From Acestrorhynchus altus (taxonomy: Eukaryota; Chordata; Actinopteri; Characiformes; Acestrorhynchidae): DNA of 64,000 bases. A program made the translations under genes and the position numbers. Of this stretch, positions 43,356 through 54,029 are shown in pieces (within the stretch, counting starts at the first letter, position 1; each line of letters begins with the position of its first letter). The notes below the pieces were generated by a model, which was given only the letters and a program-made list of their open reading frames with translations, made no database searches and was not told where the DNA came from. The stretch lies in NCBI GenBank assembly GCA_034509495.1, contig CM067513.1, forward strand, positions 24,054,169 to 24,118,168, read 5' to 3'.

Positions 43356-43599
43356 TATAATGAAGGGTTTGAGTACTATAGGGTTTCCTGGGCCCTAAAA
43401 AACCCAAAAAACATATGAAGGTTTGAAATCAGTTTCATGAAACAGATGCAGATAGCAAACATTTTTTACTTTACATCTTAAAATGTTTGTTGATCAGTCA
43501 CAATTCCATTCTTTCTCCTAGTGGTGGAGTTATGGGTGAAATTTTATTTTCTTCACAATATATTGAAATTTGACTAATTAATTTCCCTTATTAGAAATA

Positions 43600-43775
43600 A
43601 GGGGGCAGCACAGTGGCACAGGGGATAGCACTGTTGCCTCACAGCCCGAAGGACCTGCGTTTGATCCCCAGGTGGGGCAACCTGGGAAATTTCTGTGTGG
43701 AGTTTGCATGTTCTTACCGTGTTTGCGTGGGTTTCCTCCAGGTACTCCAATTTCCCCCAAAGTTCAAAGACACAT
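43600..43775 (+). mobile_element. V-SINE (DANA/HE1-like) element
   Basis: Starts GGGGGCAGCACAGTGGCACA, with an A-box-like TGGCACAGGGGATAGC and B-box-like CGTTTGATCCC (43668-43678). The conserved vertebrate V-SINE core follows: TTTCTGTGTGGAGTTTGCAT, GTTCTTACCG, TTTGCGTGGGTTTCCTCC, AAGTTCAAAGACACATG. Its 3' end is replaced by LTR-like sequence. RNA polymerase III promoter boxes are part of the tRNA-derived head. Confidence 0.75.
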
Positions 43776-43965
43776 GTCTGTGTATAAGTAGCCCTTTGTT
43801 TCAGTGTGTCTTTGTGCATGTATATGTTCTTTGGCTTTTGTGCTCCCAGTCTGTTTCATTTCTCTAGTTTTAATTGTTGTGTTTCTTTTGTGTGTTGTTT
43901 ATTTTGTAAATAAACCTTACCCTGCATTTTCATCTGCCTCCTGCTCTCACCTCCCATCATCTGTG
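43776..43965 (+). mobile_element. LTR 3'-part fragment
   Basis: GTCTGTGTATAAGTAGCCCT is a TATA-type core like those of the LTRs at 28709 and 34885. It is followed by TTTCAGTGTGTC, then TTGTAAATAAACCTTACCCT (polyadenylation signal) and a pyrimidine-rich CATCTGCCTCCTGCTCTCAC end like that at 32180. The promoter-distal 5' part is missing at the SINE junction. Confidence 0.45.
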
Positions 43966-44389
43966 AAAGTAGGCAATTTTATTTTCAATTAAAGTCAATG
44001 TTAATGTTATTTTAATGATACTGCTGCTATCAGCTTGACCTCCATGTTTGAAAGACACTTTATTGCCATAAAATGAAGCTGCTCTTCATGTAATTTATCC
44101 CTTCATGTGCTGCATGCATGCATCTGCACTCTCCATTTAAATGAAAAGAATGTAAAAGGGGAAATGGCAAGTGTGCACTACAAGCTTAAATCACCATACA
44201 GCACACAGCAGCACTGCAGCACACTCTCAAATGAGCGTCCAACTTCCTGACCTCTATAAAGCTTGTGTTGCTTAATGCAATCAAATCCTCACAGCAATGC
44301 TCCAAAACCTAGTAGAAAAAATCCAATTGTTTCAAGTTTAAATGCCAAATGAACCTCCAGTGTGTTTACTACTCTGTGCACTGTGTACA

Positions 44390-44920
44390 TGCTCAGCCTG
44401 CATGCAGACTCTGACTGATCAGTAATGTCACTGACCCAGAAATTGATTTACAGAGGAAAATGAGAAGGGAAGGCACTCTTACTTTGCTCACACAGTGTTC
44501 AAATAAGTGTTCAGAATAAACATACAGAGAAGGGAGAATAATGATACATACTGTGACACACACATAGCCACACCAACACCAACATGAAGGGAAAGAAATG
44601 TCTAAGCCCCACTGAGCTACTATGAGCAGTACTTTACAGTCTGCATTTGAAGAGCCTCTCCTGTGATCCTCAACTTTCTTTACCTCAGCTTCCCCACTGT
44701 GCAGTCTGAAGTGCAGCATGGATGGAGGGGCAACCTCACCTCACCACCCCAGTAAATAAATAGTCAAAAAATAAGGATATATAATAATAAATAATATTTT
44801 ATTATACTCATTATAAATATCTTTAACAATCTAATAATTACAAATAACTCAACAAAATTGTTGTATTTTCAACTCAAAAGCACACTGAATGATCAATTTC
44901 CAACAAGATTTCTTTGCTGT
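44390..44920. repeat. Dispersed repeat DR2, copy 2
   Basis: Matches 12110-12490 in the same order: CCTGCATGCAGACTCTGACT, TCACTGACCCAGAAATTG, TTTACAGAGGAAAATGAGAA, TTTGCTCACACAG, AATAATGATACATAC, ATTACAAATAACTC and GATCAATTTCCAACAAGATT. An extra block (44560-44760) separates the two halves here. Confidence 0.6.
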
Positions 44921-45950
44921 CTTTACAGAAAAAAATATAAAGATTAAGACAAAATTGTTCCTGATGCTTTCAACACTCACTGTACATGAGCACTCAGACT
45001 GACAAAGAACACTCAATTGCTTGTGACACAACCAGTCAGCCTTTACTGAACATGAATAATAATGTGTTGATGTACTATTGTAACAAATTGAGATTAACAT
45101 CATGCTACGTAACACCAACATTCAATAGCAATTATCTAGAAAGTGCACTTAATGCAGAAAAAGGCTAAACCAGATCAATTTAACCAAGGCATATTGTCAC
45201 TGTTACCACTGTGCTTGTGCTGCTTACTTATAATGCTGTTTTTCAAGTCTTAGCAAGCACAGGTTCTTATATCATGTCAGTAAAGTCAAGGCTGTGCATC
45301 AGGTCATACTCAATGCTCATTAGCGCCAGTATGCTTAACCTTTCCTGCTACCATTGAAGACCACAGCTTTCCTTTGACTCTTCCCAACTTTGCAAAGCTC
45401 TGCTGACTGGAGGCAATTGGACACCATAAAATTGCAGAGATATTGGTTCAAAGTGTCTCAGTTCAGCCTATTGAGGGTAAAAATTTATCCCACATCTTAA
45501 TTCCATATTATACCAGAATCCTGTATTTAAACAATTTGAAATATCCATGCTCGGCTGACTTTTAATTTTACCTACATATAACCATTTAAATAGTCATCAA
45601 ATTTTACTGTACAACAAACTTTCAAGGTGAAAATGTGTAAAGGTGTAAGGTGTAAAGGTGTAAAAAAATCCCACTTACTGAACAATAACAAAGTGGTAAG
45701 AATCCCAAAGATATTGCAAAAACCCAAAAGTAAACTGTTTAACGTAAGAGCAATAGTGTCAACTTGAAAATTCTGTTTAACAATAAACACAATTTCATTA
45801 TAGTTAGAGAATAAGAGTAACTGTATAATAAGTAACACTTAGACTCCAAAATTCATTCACATAGCAAAACATATGTCTGTTTTCTTCTGGTCCTATTTCA
45901 GGAATGGGCGTAATGGGCTGCAGCATCAATAGCACCCACCTTAATCTGGC
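44921..45950. other. Gene-free stretch
   Basis: No recognised family or exon. A short direct run of AAGGTGTAA units sits at 45640-45662. Confidence 0.4.
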
Positions 45951-45951
45951 C

Positions 45952-45975
45952 CTGTGTGTGTGTGTGTGTGTGTGT

Positions 45976-46029
<54 letters not shown>

Positions 46030-46030
46030 G
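45952..46030. repeat. Compound (GT)n(GTA)n microsatellite
   Basis: About 13 GT dinucleotides changing directly into about 18 GTA triplets. Confidence 0.97.
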
Positions 46031-46930
46031 AAAGGGAAAGGGACATGCTAACAAAGAGCGAGTTGTTACAAGAAGCTTTTTTTGGTGTTTGGCATGGCTG
46101 TGGCTGAAGGGTCTCACAACGGTTGACAACTTGCCTCTCAACCAGTGAATTATTCTCCTCTGTAATCATGAGATCACTGAGTAACAGTATTTGGTTTATT
46201 GCATTTGAAGCAGATATGCACTAGCTTCAGAACTGACCATGTGCATTTGCCTCCTGTCACTATCAAAAACATTAGTGCTTAAGCATTTGGGGTATTTGTG
46301 ATGAGTGTAAAATGAACAAGCATTTTTTCTGCATGATCTTTGTATCGCAGATGATGTTACAGTGTGTCAGGAACACAGACAGTAGACTTTAAACAACAAA
46401 TGAACCATCACACTGGCCAGCAATAGTGCACAGACTGCTGTTCTGAACACAGTCAGCTCTTTCATTAATAAACAATTTAGTTTTGCAATCTGCAATTGCA
46501 GGACCAAGACAGTGAGTTAAAGGAACAGATGGAGGAAGAGAATAAAAGATTTCCATCAGTTGCATCAATCGGCTGTTCAGACAAGCGGGTCAATTGAGAA
46601 GTCATGTTTGTAGTCTTCCCTTACTCAGCACTGTCCTTAAGCAAAAGGGATGAGCTCACACATAGAAACCTCACAAACTGATTAAACATTTTAGCTACTG
46701 TTTATGCAGACATTCCACCATCTCTGGGTTCTCCCCATGTTGATAGCAACTCCCTGACACCCACAAATCACACAGAATATCAGAGAAATCAAAACAGAGT
46801 GAAGAAGTGAGTTCTCATTTTCAGCAAGAGGGTGAAAACAAGAGCAGCCTGATTGGGTTAAGTTGACTACAGTTTCCATTATGATAATATTAAAATTAAT
46901 GTTTATGTTCACTTTAGGTTATGTTCATAT
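46031..46930. other. Gene-free stretch
   Basis: No supported repeat or exon. Confidence 0.35.
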
Positions 46931-46931
46931 T

Positions 46932-47200
46932 CATTCATTCATTTTCTGAACCGCTTATTCCTGAATAGGGTCACGGGTGAGCCGGTGCCCAGCCGGCAAC
47001 TCTGAGCGCAAGGGCAGGAAACAACCCTAGACAGGGCGCTAATCCATCATAGGGCACACACATGCACACACACATCCACACACTAAGGGCCACTTTAGAG
47101 TCACTAATTCACCTATCATGCATGTCTTTGGACTGTGGGGGAAACCGAAGTACCCAGAGGAAACCCACGCGAACATGGGGAGAACATGCAAACTCCATAA
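46932..47200 (-). mobile_element. V-SINE-like element, minus strand, 5'-truncated
   Basis: Minus-strand reading: GGAGTTTGCATGTTCTCC (the V-SINE core), CGCGTGGGTTTCCTCTGGGT, GGTTTCCCCCACAGTCCAAA, GACATGCATG. A 3' body follows with GATGGATTAGCGCCCTGTCT and GAATAAGCGGTTCAGAAAAT and a (GAAT)n tail (plus 46932-46945). The tRNA head is absent. Confidence 0.75.
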
Positions 47201-47245
47201 CCTGTATGCCTGTATGTATGTATACAATATGTTTTATGACATAAG

Positions 47246-47968
47246 TTAGAATTATAGTAAGAGTTAGATTTAGGTTTTACTGTTAATGTTAGGATTAAGG
47301 GAATGTTAGAGTAAGGGTTGTGTTTAGGATTTATTGTTAAGTTTAGGGTTAGAATAAGGGTTAGATTTAGGTTTAATGGTTAAGTTTAGGGTTAGAGTAA
47401 GGGTTAGATTTAGGTTTAATGGTTAAGTTTAGGGTTAGAGTAAGGGTTATGTTTAGGTTCAATGGTTAAGTTTAAGGTCAGAGTAAGGGTTAGATTTAGG
47501 TTTAATGGTTAAGTTTAGGGTTAGAGTAAGGGTTATGTTTAGGTTTATTGGTTAAGTTTAGGGTTAGAGTAAGGGTTATGTTTAGGTTTAATGGTTAAGT
47601 TTAGGGTTAGAGTAAGGGTTAGATTTAGGTTTAATGGTTAAGTTTAGGGTTAAAGTAAGGGTTAGATTTAGGTTTAATGGTTAAGTTTAGGGTTAGAGTA
47701 AGGGTTAGGTTTAGGTTTTACAGTTACATTTAGGGTTAGAGTAAGGGTTATGTTTAGGTTTAATGGTTAAGTTTAGGGTTAGAGTAAGGGTTAGGTTTAG
47801 GTTTAATGGTTAATTTTAGGGTTAAAGTAAGGGTTATGTTTAGGTTTAATGGTTAAGTTTAAGGTTAAAGTAAAGGTTAAGTTTAGATGTTATGGTTAAG
47901 GTTAGGGAAAGTGTAAGGGTTAGGTTTAGATGTCATGGTTAGGGTAAGAGTAAGGGTTAAGATTAGGT
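47246..47968. repeat. 43-bp minisatellite with telomere-like TTAGGG words
   Basis: About 16-17 tandem units with a period of exactly 43 bp (for example GGTTAAGTTT at 47378 and 47421). Each unit is built of TTAGGGTTAGAGTAAGGGTT followed by AGATTTAGGTTTAATGG-type sequence. Variants exchange AGATTTAGG and ATGTTTAGG. The outer units at both ends are most diverged. Confidence 0.92.
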
Positions 47969-49055
47969 TATACTGGATGCTTTGTAATATTCTTTTTTTT
48001 CCAATAATTTCTTTTTTGCATGTCTGTGTTGTCAGTAATTTGTCCATATGCACATGGTTTGACTTATATTTAACACACATTGTACAATTTCTGAAATTCC
48101 GTTCTAGTCACATTACACATCACAAATTAGTTTTGAGACCAGGCTGTGCTGATGTTCCTTAATGCCAGAAGTGTCTTGAGTTAGTGTGCAGCCTGGAAAT
48201 GACTTAGTACTCTGTTTTGGGACTGGCTAGATTTACAGCCCGTATTTCAGTTCAGTAAGAGAGGAAAACAACACCTTATACACCCAATCTGTGTGTTAGA
48301 TTTACACCCACAGACCCCTTTTGGCCTGGAGTTGGTCTCATAATAGTTGAGGGCATTACAACACAGACACACCAGAATTTATACAGAGAGGTAATAGAAT
48401 GTTTCATTGTGGTTTATGAAGCATCAGAGATCAGACAGCAGGTTTTTCTTTATGTTCAGTTTGTTCACTCATGAAATGTTTCTCAGCAACTGGATCAGTT
48501 TACTTTTGCTTACAGTTTACAAGCCACATCACACATCAACCCACCCTCTCACTAGGACTCCCCCATCATTTGCAAAGCTCCTGACACTAGAAGGATATGA
48601 ACAAGCACATGCCTCCTCTGATACATGTGAAGTCAGCCATCACCTCATCAGAACTGCTGGCAATGCAGCATCACTGGGCAGGATCCCCTGCTCCAATAAA
48701 TCAGCCAACAGACACCCACCCGGAGAGAGCATGGCCAACTGTGCTTTCTCAGGCTCCAGCTGCTGTTTTGTAATTCAGTAGTTTAGAATCTTATATTAAA
48801 AATATCTGTTCACAACACTTTGTTGGAAATCAAAGTCTGCATATACCAAGAGCAAAGTGTTAGGGGTGGAAAATTTCTCCTCCTTCTTAAATCTAAATCT
48901 TTAGACAAATATATGGCGGCCCTGTTTCAGTTCTCATTCTCATTTGTTCTCAGCCCTAATCTCCTCCTCGAAATTTACACGTTTATGAAGTTGTCCAAAA
49001 GTATGTATGAATGTTCCAGTGTTCTGAACATTTAGAGCAGAGCTGGGACACTGCT
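47969..49055. other. Gene-free stretch
   Basis: No supported exon. The open frame at 48407-48781 on the plus strand has no recognisable domain. Confidence 0.35.
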
Positions 49056-49530
49056 GGTGCTTAAACACCAAGTAAAGATGTCAATACAATTTACAATCAG
49101 TCATTCCACTGTCTGGAAAATAATTACCGGTAAGTGGAGAACATTTTAAACAACTACAAGCATGGCAAGGCCAGGCCAGGCCATCCTAACAATTTCAGCC
49201 CAAGAGCAGACCACTAGATGTGTAAAGTAGTGTCCAACAATCCTCAAATAACATCACAGGTAGCTCTTGCTACAGTTGATGCTAAAGATGTTACAAAGAC
49301 CAAATATGTTTGATTCTCATGGGAGGAGTGCAAGGAGGAAACTCTTGCTGTCAAAAATAAATAAAACAGGCAAAGACTAAAGTTTATGAGAGAATGCCTA
49401 GACAAAGAGCAGGACATCTAGAACAATGTGCTTTTGACAATTATTTGGACACAGTAACAGAAGACATGCTTGACACAAACTGAACACAACATAATACAAA
49501 GCACAAACCAAACATGTGGTTGGGTAAAAC
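49056..49530 (+). mobile_element. Tc1-A transposase remnant
   Basis: TCAGTCATTCCACTGTCTGG and AAAATAATTACCGGTAAGTG (DNA-binding region), then GACCACTAGATGTG, then CAAAGACTAAAGTTTATGAG, GAGAATGCCTAGACAAAGAG and ACAGTAACAGAAGACATGC follow the same order as 50580-50740. All frames are broken. Confidence 0.6.
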
Positions 49531-50167
49531 AGCCATGAGCCTTTTTTTATTTATTAATATTCTTAATTATACAAATATGCTGATAGTTAAGAGCAGAATC
49601 AGGACACACTTTTTCTCATGTCCTTTTACCTGTATACAGCTGCTGCTTAATCAGCAATTTCCACAATTGCCACAATGCTGGTTTAAGAGTTGCTGCTATT
49701 TTCACTGAGCTCCTCTTAAAATGAAAAAGCGGTCAGTGTCGGAGAATCATTTCAAGGATAATGAACCATGATATGACTACAGCAAGTTACATTAAATACG
49801 TGAACTGCAAAACTATTTTAATATTAATAAACAAGGAGATAATACATTCTAGTCACACTAAATGAGCAGGATATTTTCTCCATTTTTGACTGGTTTGAGT
49901 TAAGAAACATTGCCTGTTTGTTGAAGCGGAACAATTAAAGTCTCTTTTTAATTATTATTAATAAGTTTGGGACGTTTATTTTAGGATTCATACAGTCGTG
50001 TGAAAAAGTATTTCCCCATGAAATCCATCGTATTTAATTACATATTTAAACATATGGACATTTGAACTATTGAGAGATGGATATAAATAAACACATAAAA
50101 CTGAAGAAATTACTCCAGGACTTTCTTACTTATTTTTCTTATTTAGGCTGTCTTATTTAAACCTCAG

Positions 50168-50440
50168 TCACGCTTCTCTGTCTTTCCTTACCTGTCCTCA
50201 TTGTTTTGTTTTTTGGTTGTTTTTTTTTTGTTCCCCACATCCTTTTTAGGTTGTATCTCTTCTTTGTCTTGGTTTTGTCTCCTCCTTTCCTCTGACCTGT
50301 CTATTGTGTGTTCCACTTGTGTCTGGTTTCTAGCACTGCCTGTGTGTAATCATGCCATACTCATCTTGTTTTCTTGTATTTTTGTTTAGTCCTGTTTAAT
50401 ACATTACCCTACCTTGCCTTCTCTGCAGTGCATTCCTGAT
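50168..50440 (+). mobile_element. LTR-like insertion within Tc1-A
   Basis: A pyrimidine-rich 270-bp block (CTGTCTTTCCTTACCTGTCC, TCTTCTTTGTCTTGGTTTTG, TTTAATACATTACCCTACCT) of the same general character as the other LTRs here. It interrupts homology between two Tc1-A copies. The ends and any target duplication are not clear. Confidence 0.35.
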
Positions 50441-50460
50441 GGTTTTCTCTTGACTGTTGA

Positions 50461-51000
50461 ATGCGTGGGATCACCATGGTGAGAGCCAAAGACCTCTCTG
50501 AGGCTGTCAGAATGAAGATAGTAGATGCAAAGGAGTCAGGGAAGGGATTTAGAAACATCTCAGAGCAATTAGAAATCAGCTGTCCCACTGTCCAGAAAAT
50601 ATTTTATAATCCTTTACTTTTGGGCAAGATTAAAGTTTGTGAGAGAAGACTTAGACAAAGACCAGGACTTCTGGAACAATGTACTTTAGACAGATTAATC
50701 CAAAGTTAAATTATTTGGGAACAGTATCAGAAGATGTTTGGCACAGACCAAACACAGCATTCCAGTAGAAGAACCCCATAACAACTGTGAAGCATGGAGG
50801 TAGAAGTGTCATGATTTGGGGCTGCTTTGCTGCAGCAGGACCTGGACAGTTCTCCATCAAAGAAACCACTATGAAATCTTTATTGCAGTCTTTATTGTAT
50901 ATCAGGGGGCTGGAGGTAAATCTAAGACCATCTGTGCAAAGACTCAAGCTGAATCACTGCATAGCTGAGGAGAGGAGTTTTTTCCAGTCAATGTCCAGTC
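50461..51000 (+). pseudogene. Tc1-like transposase remnant
   Basis: The N-terminal helix-turn-helix reads MVRAKDLSEAVRMKIVDAKE, then GKGFRNISEQLEISCPTVQK, typical of Tc1 DNA-binding domains. The C-terminal core reads MKHGGRSVMIWGCFAAAGPG, typical of the region around the second catalytic block. Between them most of the catalytic domain is deleted and frames shift at about 50700. No DDE triad can be assembled. Confidence 0.8.
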
Positions 51001-51639
51001 GATGTCAGGTTATAGGACACATCTAATTGGCATGATTTCAGCCAAAGGAGGAAATACCAGCTATTTGGGCATTGGTTGTGTGTTTTTCACATTACTATCT
51101 CTGAATAATTGCTCAAGAAATGCTTTTAACTTACACTTGAATATTTTGTTCTGTGCAATGATATTCAGAACACAGAGCTTGGAAAGAACCCACACACTCA
51201 AGTTAGTCACAGCTGCTGTTAAAGGGAATAAGGCTCCACTGAGACCACTTTCTAGCAGTCCTCACCAAAGGACTTAATAATGGTGCATAGAATATAGAGG
51301 GCACACACATGAAAACTTATTAGACTGGCAGAATGAAAAAACAGGACACCCTACAGCCTTGTGATCCTCACAAGCACACAGACACTGGAGACTGGGACTG
51401 GGGTGGAATGGCCTGATGTGGATTTACGAGAGTGGTGCATCAGGTAGTCATAGGTCATGCTCCTGAACAACCTTGTTGGGCATATTTAAAGAAACAGGAC
51501 AGGAAAGTGTGATTGAAAGTGTAAATAATGGGACAGGATCCTTTTAAAGTCACTCTGCTGTAAGCTATGCCATGCAGCAGCCAATATGAACAATTAATCA
51601 TCATTTCATTAGGCTGAACATTGTCCTGCTGAAAAAAAA

Positions 51640-51990
51640 ACCCCATCCTGGTCAAGTTGGTCGACCAGCTAATTTATTGACCAGCATACGGTACGTTTTT
51701 GTTTGATGGTTTAGCTGGTTTACTGGCATGATTAACATGAGCAAGCCAGACAACCAGTATGACTGGCATGACCGGCATGGCCAAGTTGACAGACCATCAT
51801 GACCAGCTTGAACAAGCTGATCAACCAGTAAGACCAAGCTGGCAAACAAGCATGGCCAGCATGGCCAAATTGGCTGACCATAATTACCAGTGTAACCAAA
51901 CTGGTCAACCTGTCCAGGCAGGATCATTGGGGTTGACCAAACTGGTTGACCAGCATGACCAAAACCAAATACAGTTGGCACCATTCTGGA
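51640..51990. repeat. ACCAGC/GACCA-rich degenerate tandem repeat
   Basis: Irregular repetition of GACCAGC, CATGACC and GGCCAA words (for example CAGTATGACTGGCATGACCG, GGTTGACCAGCATGACCAAA). GACC and GGTC orientations are mixed, so it is partly self-complementary. This style of repeat is common in fish genomes. The unit length is not constant. Confidence 0.7.
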
Positions 51991-52139
51991 GAAGAGCTTA
52001 GGAACTGGCTTATGAGGAATGATTTTGTCTGATGACCAGCTTTCAACCACACTGACCGTTAAATATCAGTTTAGGTATTTTACGCAGGTTAAAACAGGAA
52101 ACAGGCTGTTTGTTTAGGCAGCTCTGTTTTGATTTTATG

Positions 52140-52400
52140 AACATGTCCCCTTTTCTTCTGGAAGTCAGAGGGACGGAGCGGCTGCCCCCTACCGGCCGAG
52201 TTCACTCACAGTTTGTCTCTCTATAAAAATAAAATACAGTGATCTCATCAACAGCACGATGAAGAAGTCCCTCGCTCGTCAGTTTGACCTTTAAACCATA
52301 TACAGAAAGAATTTCTCCTTTTTCAGATAAAATCCCTGACCGCCGGGATTTAACGGGGTGTGTAGAGGCGAAGTGGCGGACGCAAGATGGCGCTCTTTAC
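52140..52400 (+). promoter_or_regulatory. CpG-rich, promoter-like patch with YY1-type AAGATGGCG
   Basis: About 17 CpG dinucleotides in 250 bp, in a window otherwise poor in CpG outside Rex3. CGCAAGATGGCGCTC at 52381-52395 is an exact match to the downstream YY1 motif common at vertebrate transcription starts, and it contains an ATG (52387). A short frame MALFTLECTVLLNQ starts there but runs into the CA microsatellite. It may be a first exon or a relic of a mobile-element promoter. No splice-supported gene follows. Confidence 0.35.
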
Positions 52401-52430
52401 TCTTGAATGTACAGTTCTATTGAACCAACG

Positions 52431-52432
<2 letters not shown>

Positions 52433-52502
<70 letters not shown>
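52433..52502. repeat. Compound (CA)n(GA)n microsatellite
   Basis: About 20 CA dinucleotides (52433-52474) passing directly into about 14 GA dinucleotides. Confidence 0.97.
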
Positions 52503-52505
<3 letters not shown>

Positions 52506-52527
52506 CAAACATAGGCACACATACACA

Positions 52528-52528
<1 letters not shown>

Positions 52529-52595
<67 letters not shown>
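52529..52595. repeat. (TA)n microsatellite
   Basis: About 33 uninterrupted TA dinucleotides. Confidence 0.97.
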
Positions 52596-52597
<2 letters not shown>

Positions 52598-52703
52598 CAT
52601 ATAAATATTAACAGAATTAAGATTTCTGGTCAGAAATTTACTTCACACCTAATTGTTTTGTGTTTCTTTCTGTTCATAAGGACTAAAACACAACATCTAT
52701 ACA

Positions 52704-52704
<1 letters not shown>

Positions 52705-52777
<73 letters not shown>
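52705..52777. repeat. (CA)n microsatellite
   Basis: About 36 CA dinucleotides, directly upstream of the 45-bp minisatellite. Confidence 0.97.
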
Positions 52778-52780
<3 letters not shown>

Positions 52781-52799
52781 TATTTTCAACTTTTATACA

Positions 52800-53310
52800 C
52801 CGAACAGCCACTGGCTACTGACCTCATTCAACCTCACTACCACAGTCTTATTACATTGGCTACTGACTGCATTCTACATCACTACCACAGTCTTTTTACA
52901 GTACCTACTGATCTCTTTCAACATTGTTACCACAGTCTTATTACACTGGCTACTGACCTCATTCAACATCGTTACCACAGTCTTATTACACTGACTACTG
53001 ACCTTATTCAACATCGCTACCACAGTCTTATTACACTGGCTACTGACCTCATTCAACCTCACTACCACAGTCTTATTACACTGGCTACTGACCTCATTCA
53101 ACCTCAGTATCCCAGTCTTATTACAGTGGCTACTGACTGCATTCCACATCACTACCAAAGTCTTAATACAGTAAATACTGATCTCTTTCAACATTGTTAC
53201 CACAGTCTTATTACACTGGCACTGACTTCATTCAATGTCACTACCACTGTCTTACTACACTGACTACTGACCTTATTCAACATCTCTACCACAGTCTTAT
53301 TACATTTGTC
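52800..53310. repeat. 45-bp minisatellite, open on both strands
   Basis: About 11 units with a period of 45 bp (GGCTACTGAC at 52813 and 52858), each reading approximately CTACTGACCTCATTCAACCT and CACTACCACAGTCTTATTAC. Because 45 is divisible by three, the plus strand encodes a 15-residue repeat (TDLIQHRYHSLITLA) for about ten units, and the minus strand encodes another (SSQCNKTVVAMLNKV). One unit near 53220 has lost a base, which breaks the plus frame. No start context or homologue suggests a real protein. Confidence 0.9.
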
Positions 53311-53721
53311 ACTATGTCAGATTAGATCATTATCAGTTATCACTATACATTCCTGCCATTTATCAAAATCACTAGTGAAAGGTTCGGAAGGCAGCTCTGC
53401 CTTTGAGGCTGGACAAACAAAAATAAAATCACCAGAAAGCAGAGTTTTAGAAATGTGTATTAACTTTATATGTGGATGAAAGGTGTGCAATTCAGATTTA
53501 GTTGTTGCTTTTTTCTGAAGAAATTATTTTTATATGCTATTGGTTTTTGAGAAAACTGGTTAGTTAGCTTCTAAGGCAGCATTCCACATCTTCTATCCAA
53601 TATTTTTTTTATTTACTTTATTGTGTTCTGCTGCAATCACTGGCATGCACGTTCAAGCATGCTGTAAAATTACGAGCAGATAAATATTTCAAAAGTTCTT
53701 CCTATTTGTTATTGTAACTGG

Positions 53722-53733
53722 TTATTCTCTAAA
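53722..53733. repeat. Left 12-bp target-site duplication of RTE
   Basis: TTATTCTCTAAA, repeated exactly at 55461-55472. Confidence 0.88.
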
Positions 53734-54029
53734 AAAAAAAAAACAGCCATTAGGGGTGTACTTTGTGTACTTCTGGTGCCAGACCCAAGTCTGGCTAAAT
53801 GGTGAGAGTTGCATCAGGAAGGGCTCCGGCGTAAAACTTGCCAAAACCATAATGCAGATCACAAATATGACTGCCATACTGGATCGGTCGAGGCCCGGGT
53901 TAACAAGGACCACCTGTGCTGTTGACCAAAAATTGGACTACTGTAGTTCGAAGCCCATGGAGGAGGAGAGGAGGAAGGCAGGTTAGAAGGCAGCAAGAGA
54001 GAAGGAAAGGCAAGAGTGCAGAGGTTAGA

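Larger units (their letters stand above)
49990..51110 (+). mobile_element. Tc1-A element, longest copy, with an LTR-like insertion
   Basis: Starts with the terminal-repeat region CAGTCGTGTGAAAAAGTATT and continues to TTATTTAAACCTCAG (about 50168). It resumes near 50440 with TCTCTTGACTGTTGAATGC, just where copy 8680-9125 reads CTCTTGATTGTTGAAGTG. The foreign 270 bp is the LTR-like segment. The transposase remnant then runs to about 51030. Confidence 0.6.

Noticed and set aside
43600..43680. A-box and B-box sequences that could be a tRNA gene
   Set aside because: No cloverleaf, and the sequence continues into the V-SINE core. It is a SINE head.
47883..48162. Open frames at the end of the 43-bp minisatellite
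   Set aside because: Low-complexity translation of the repeat with unrelated flanking sequence.
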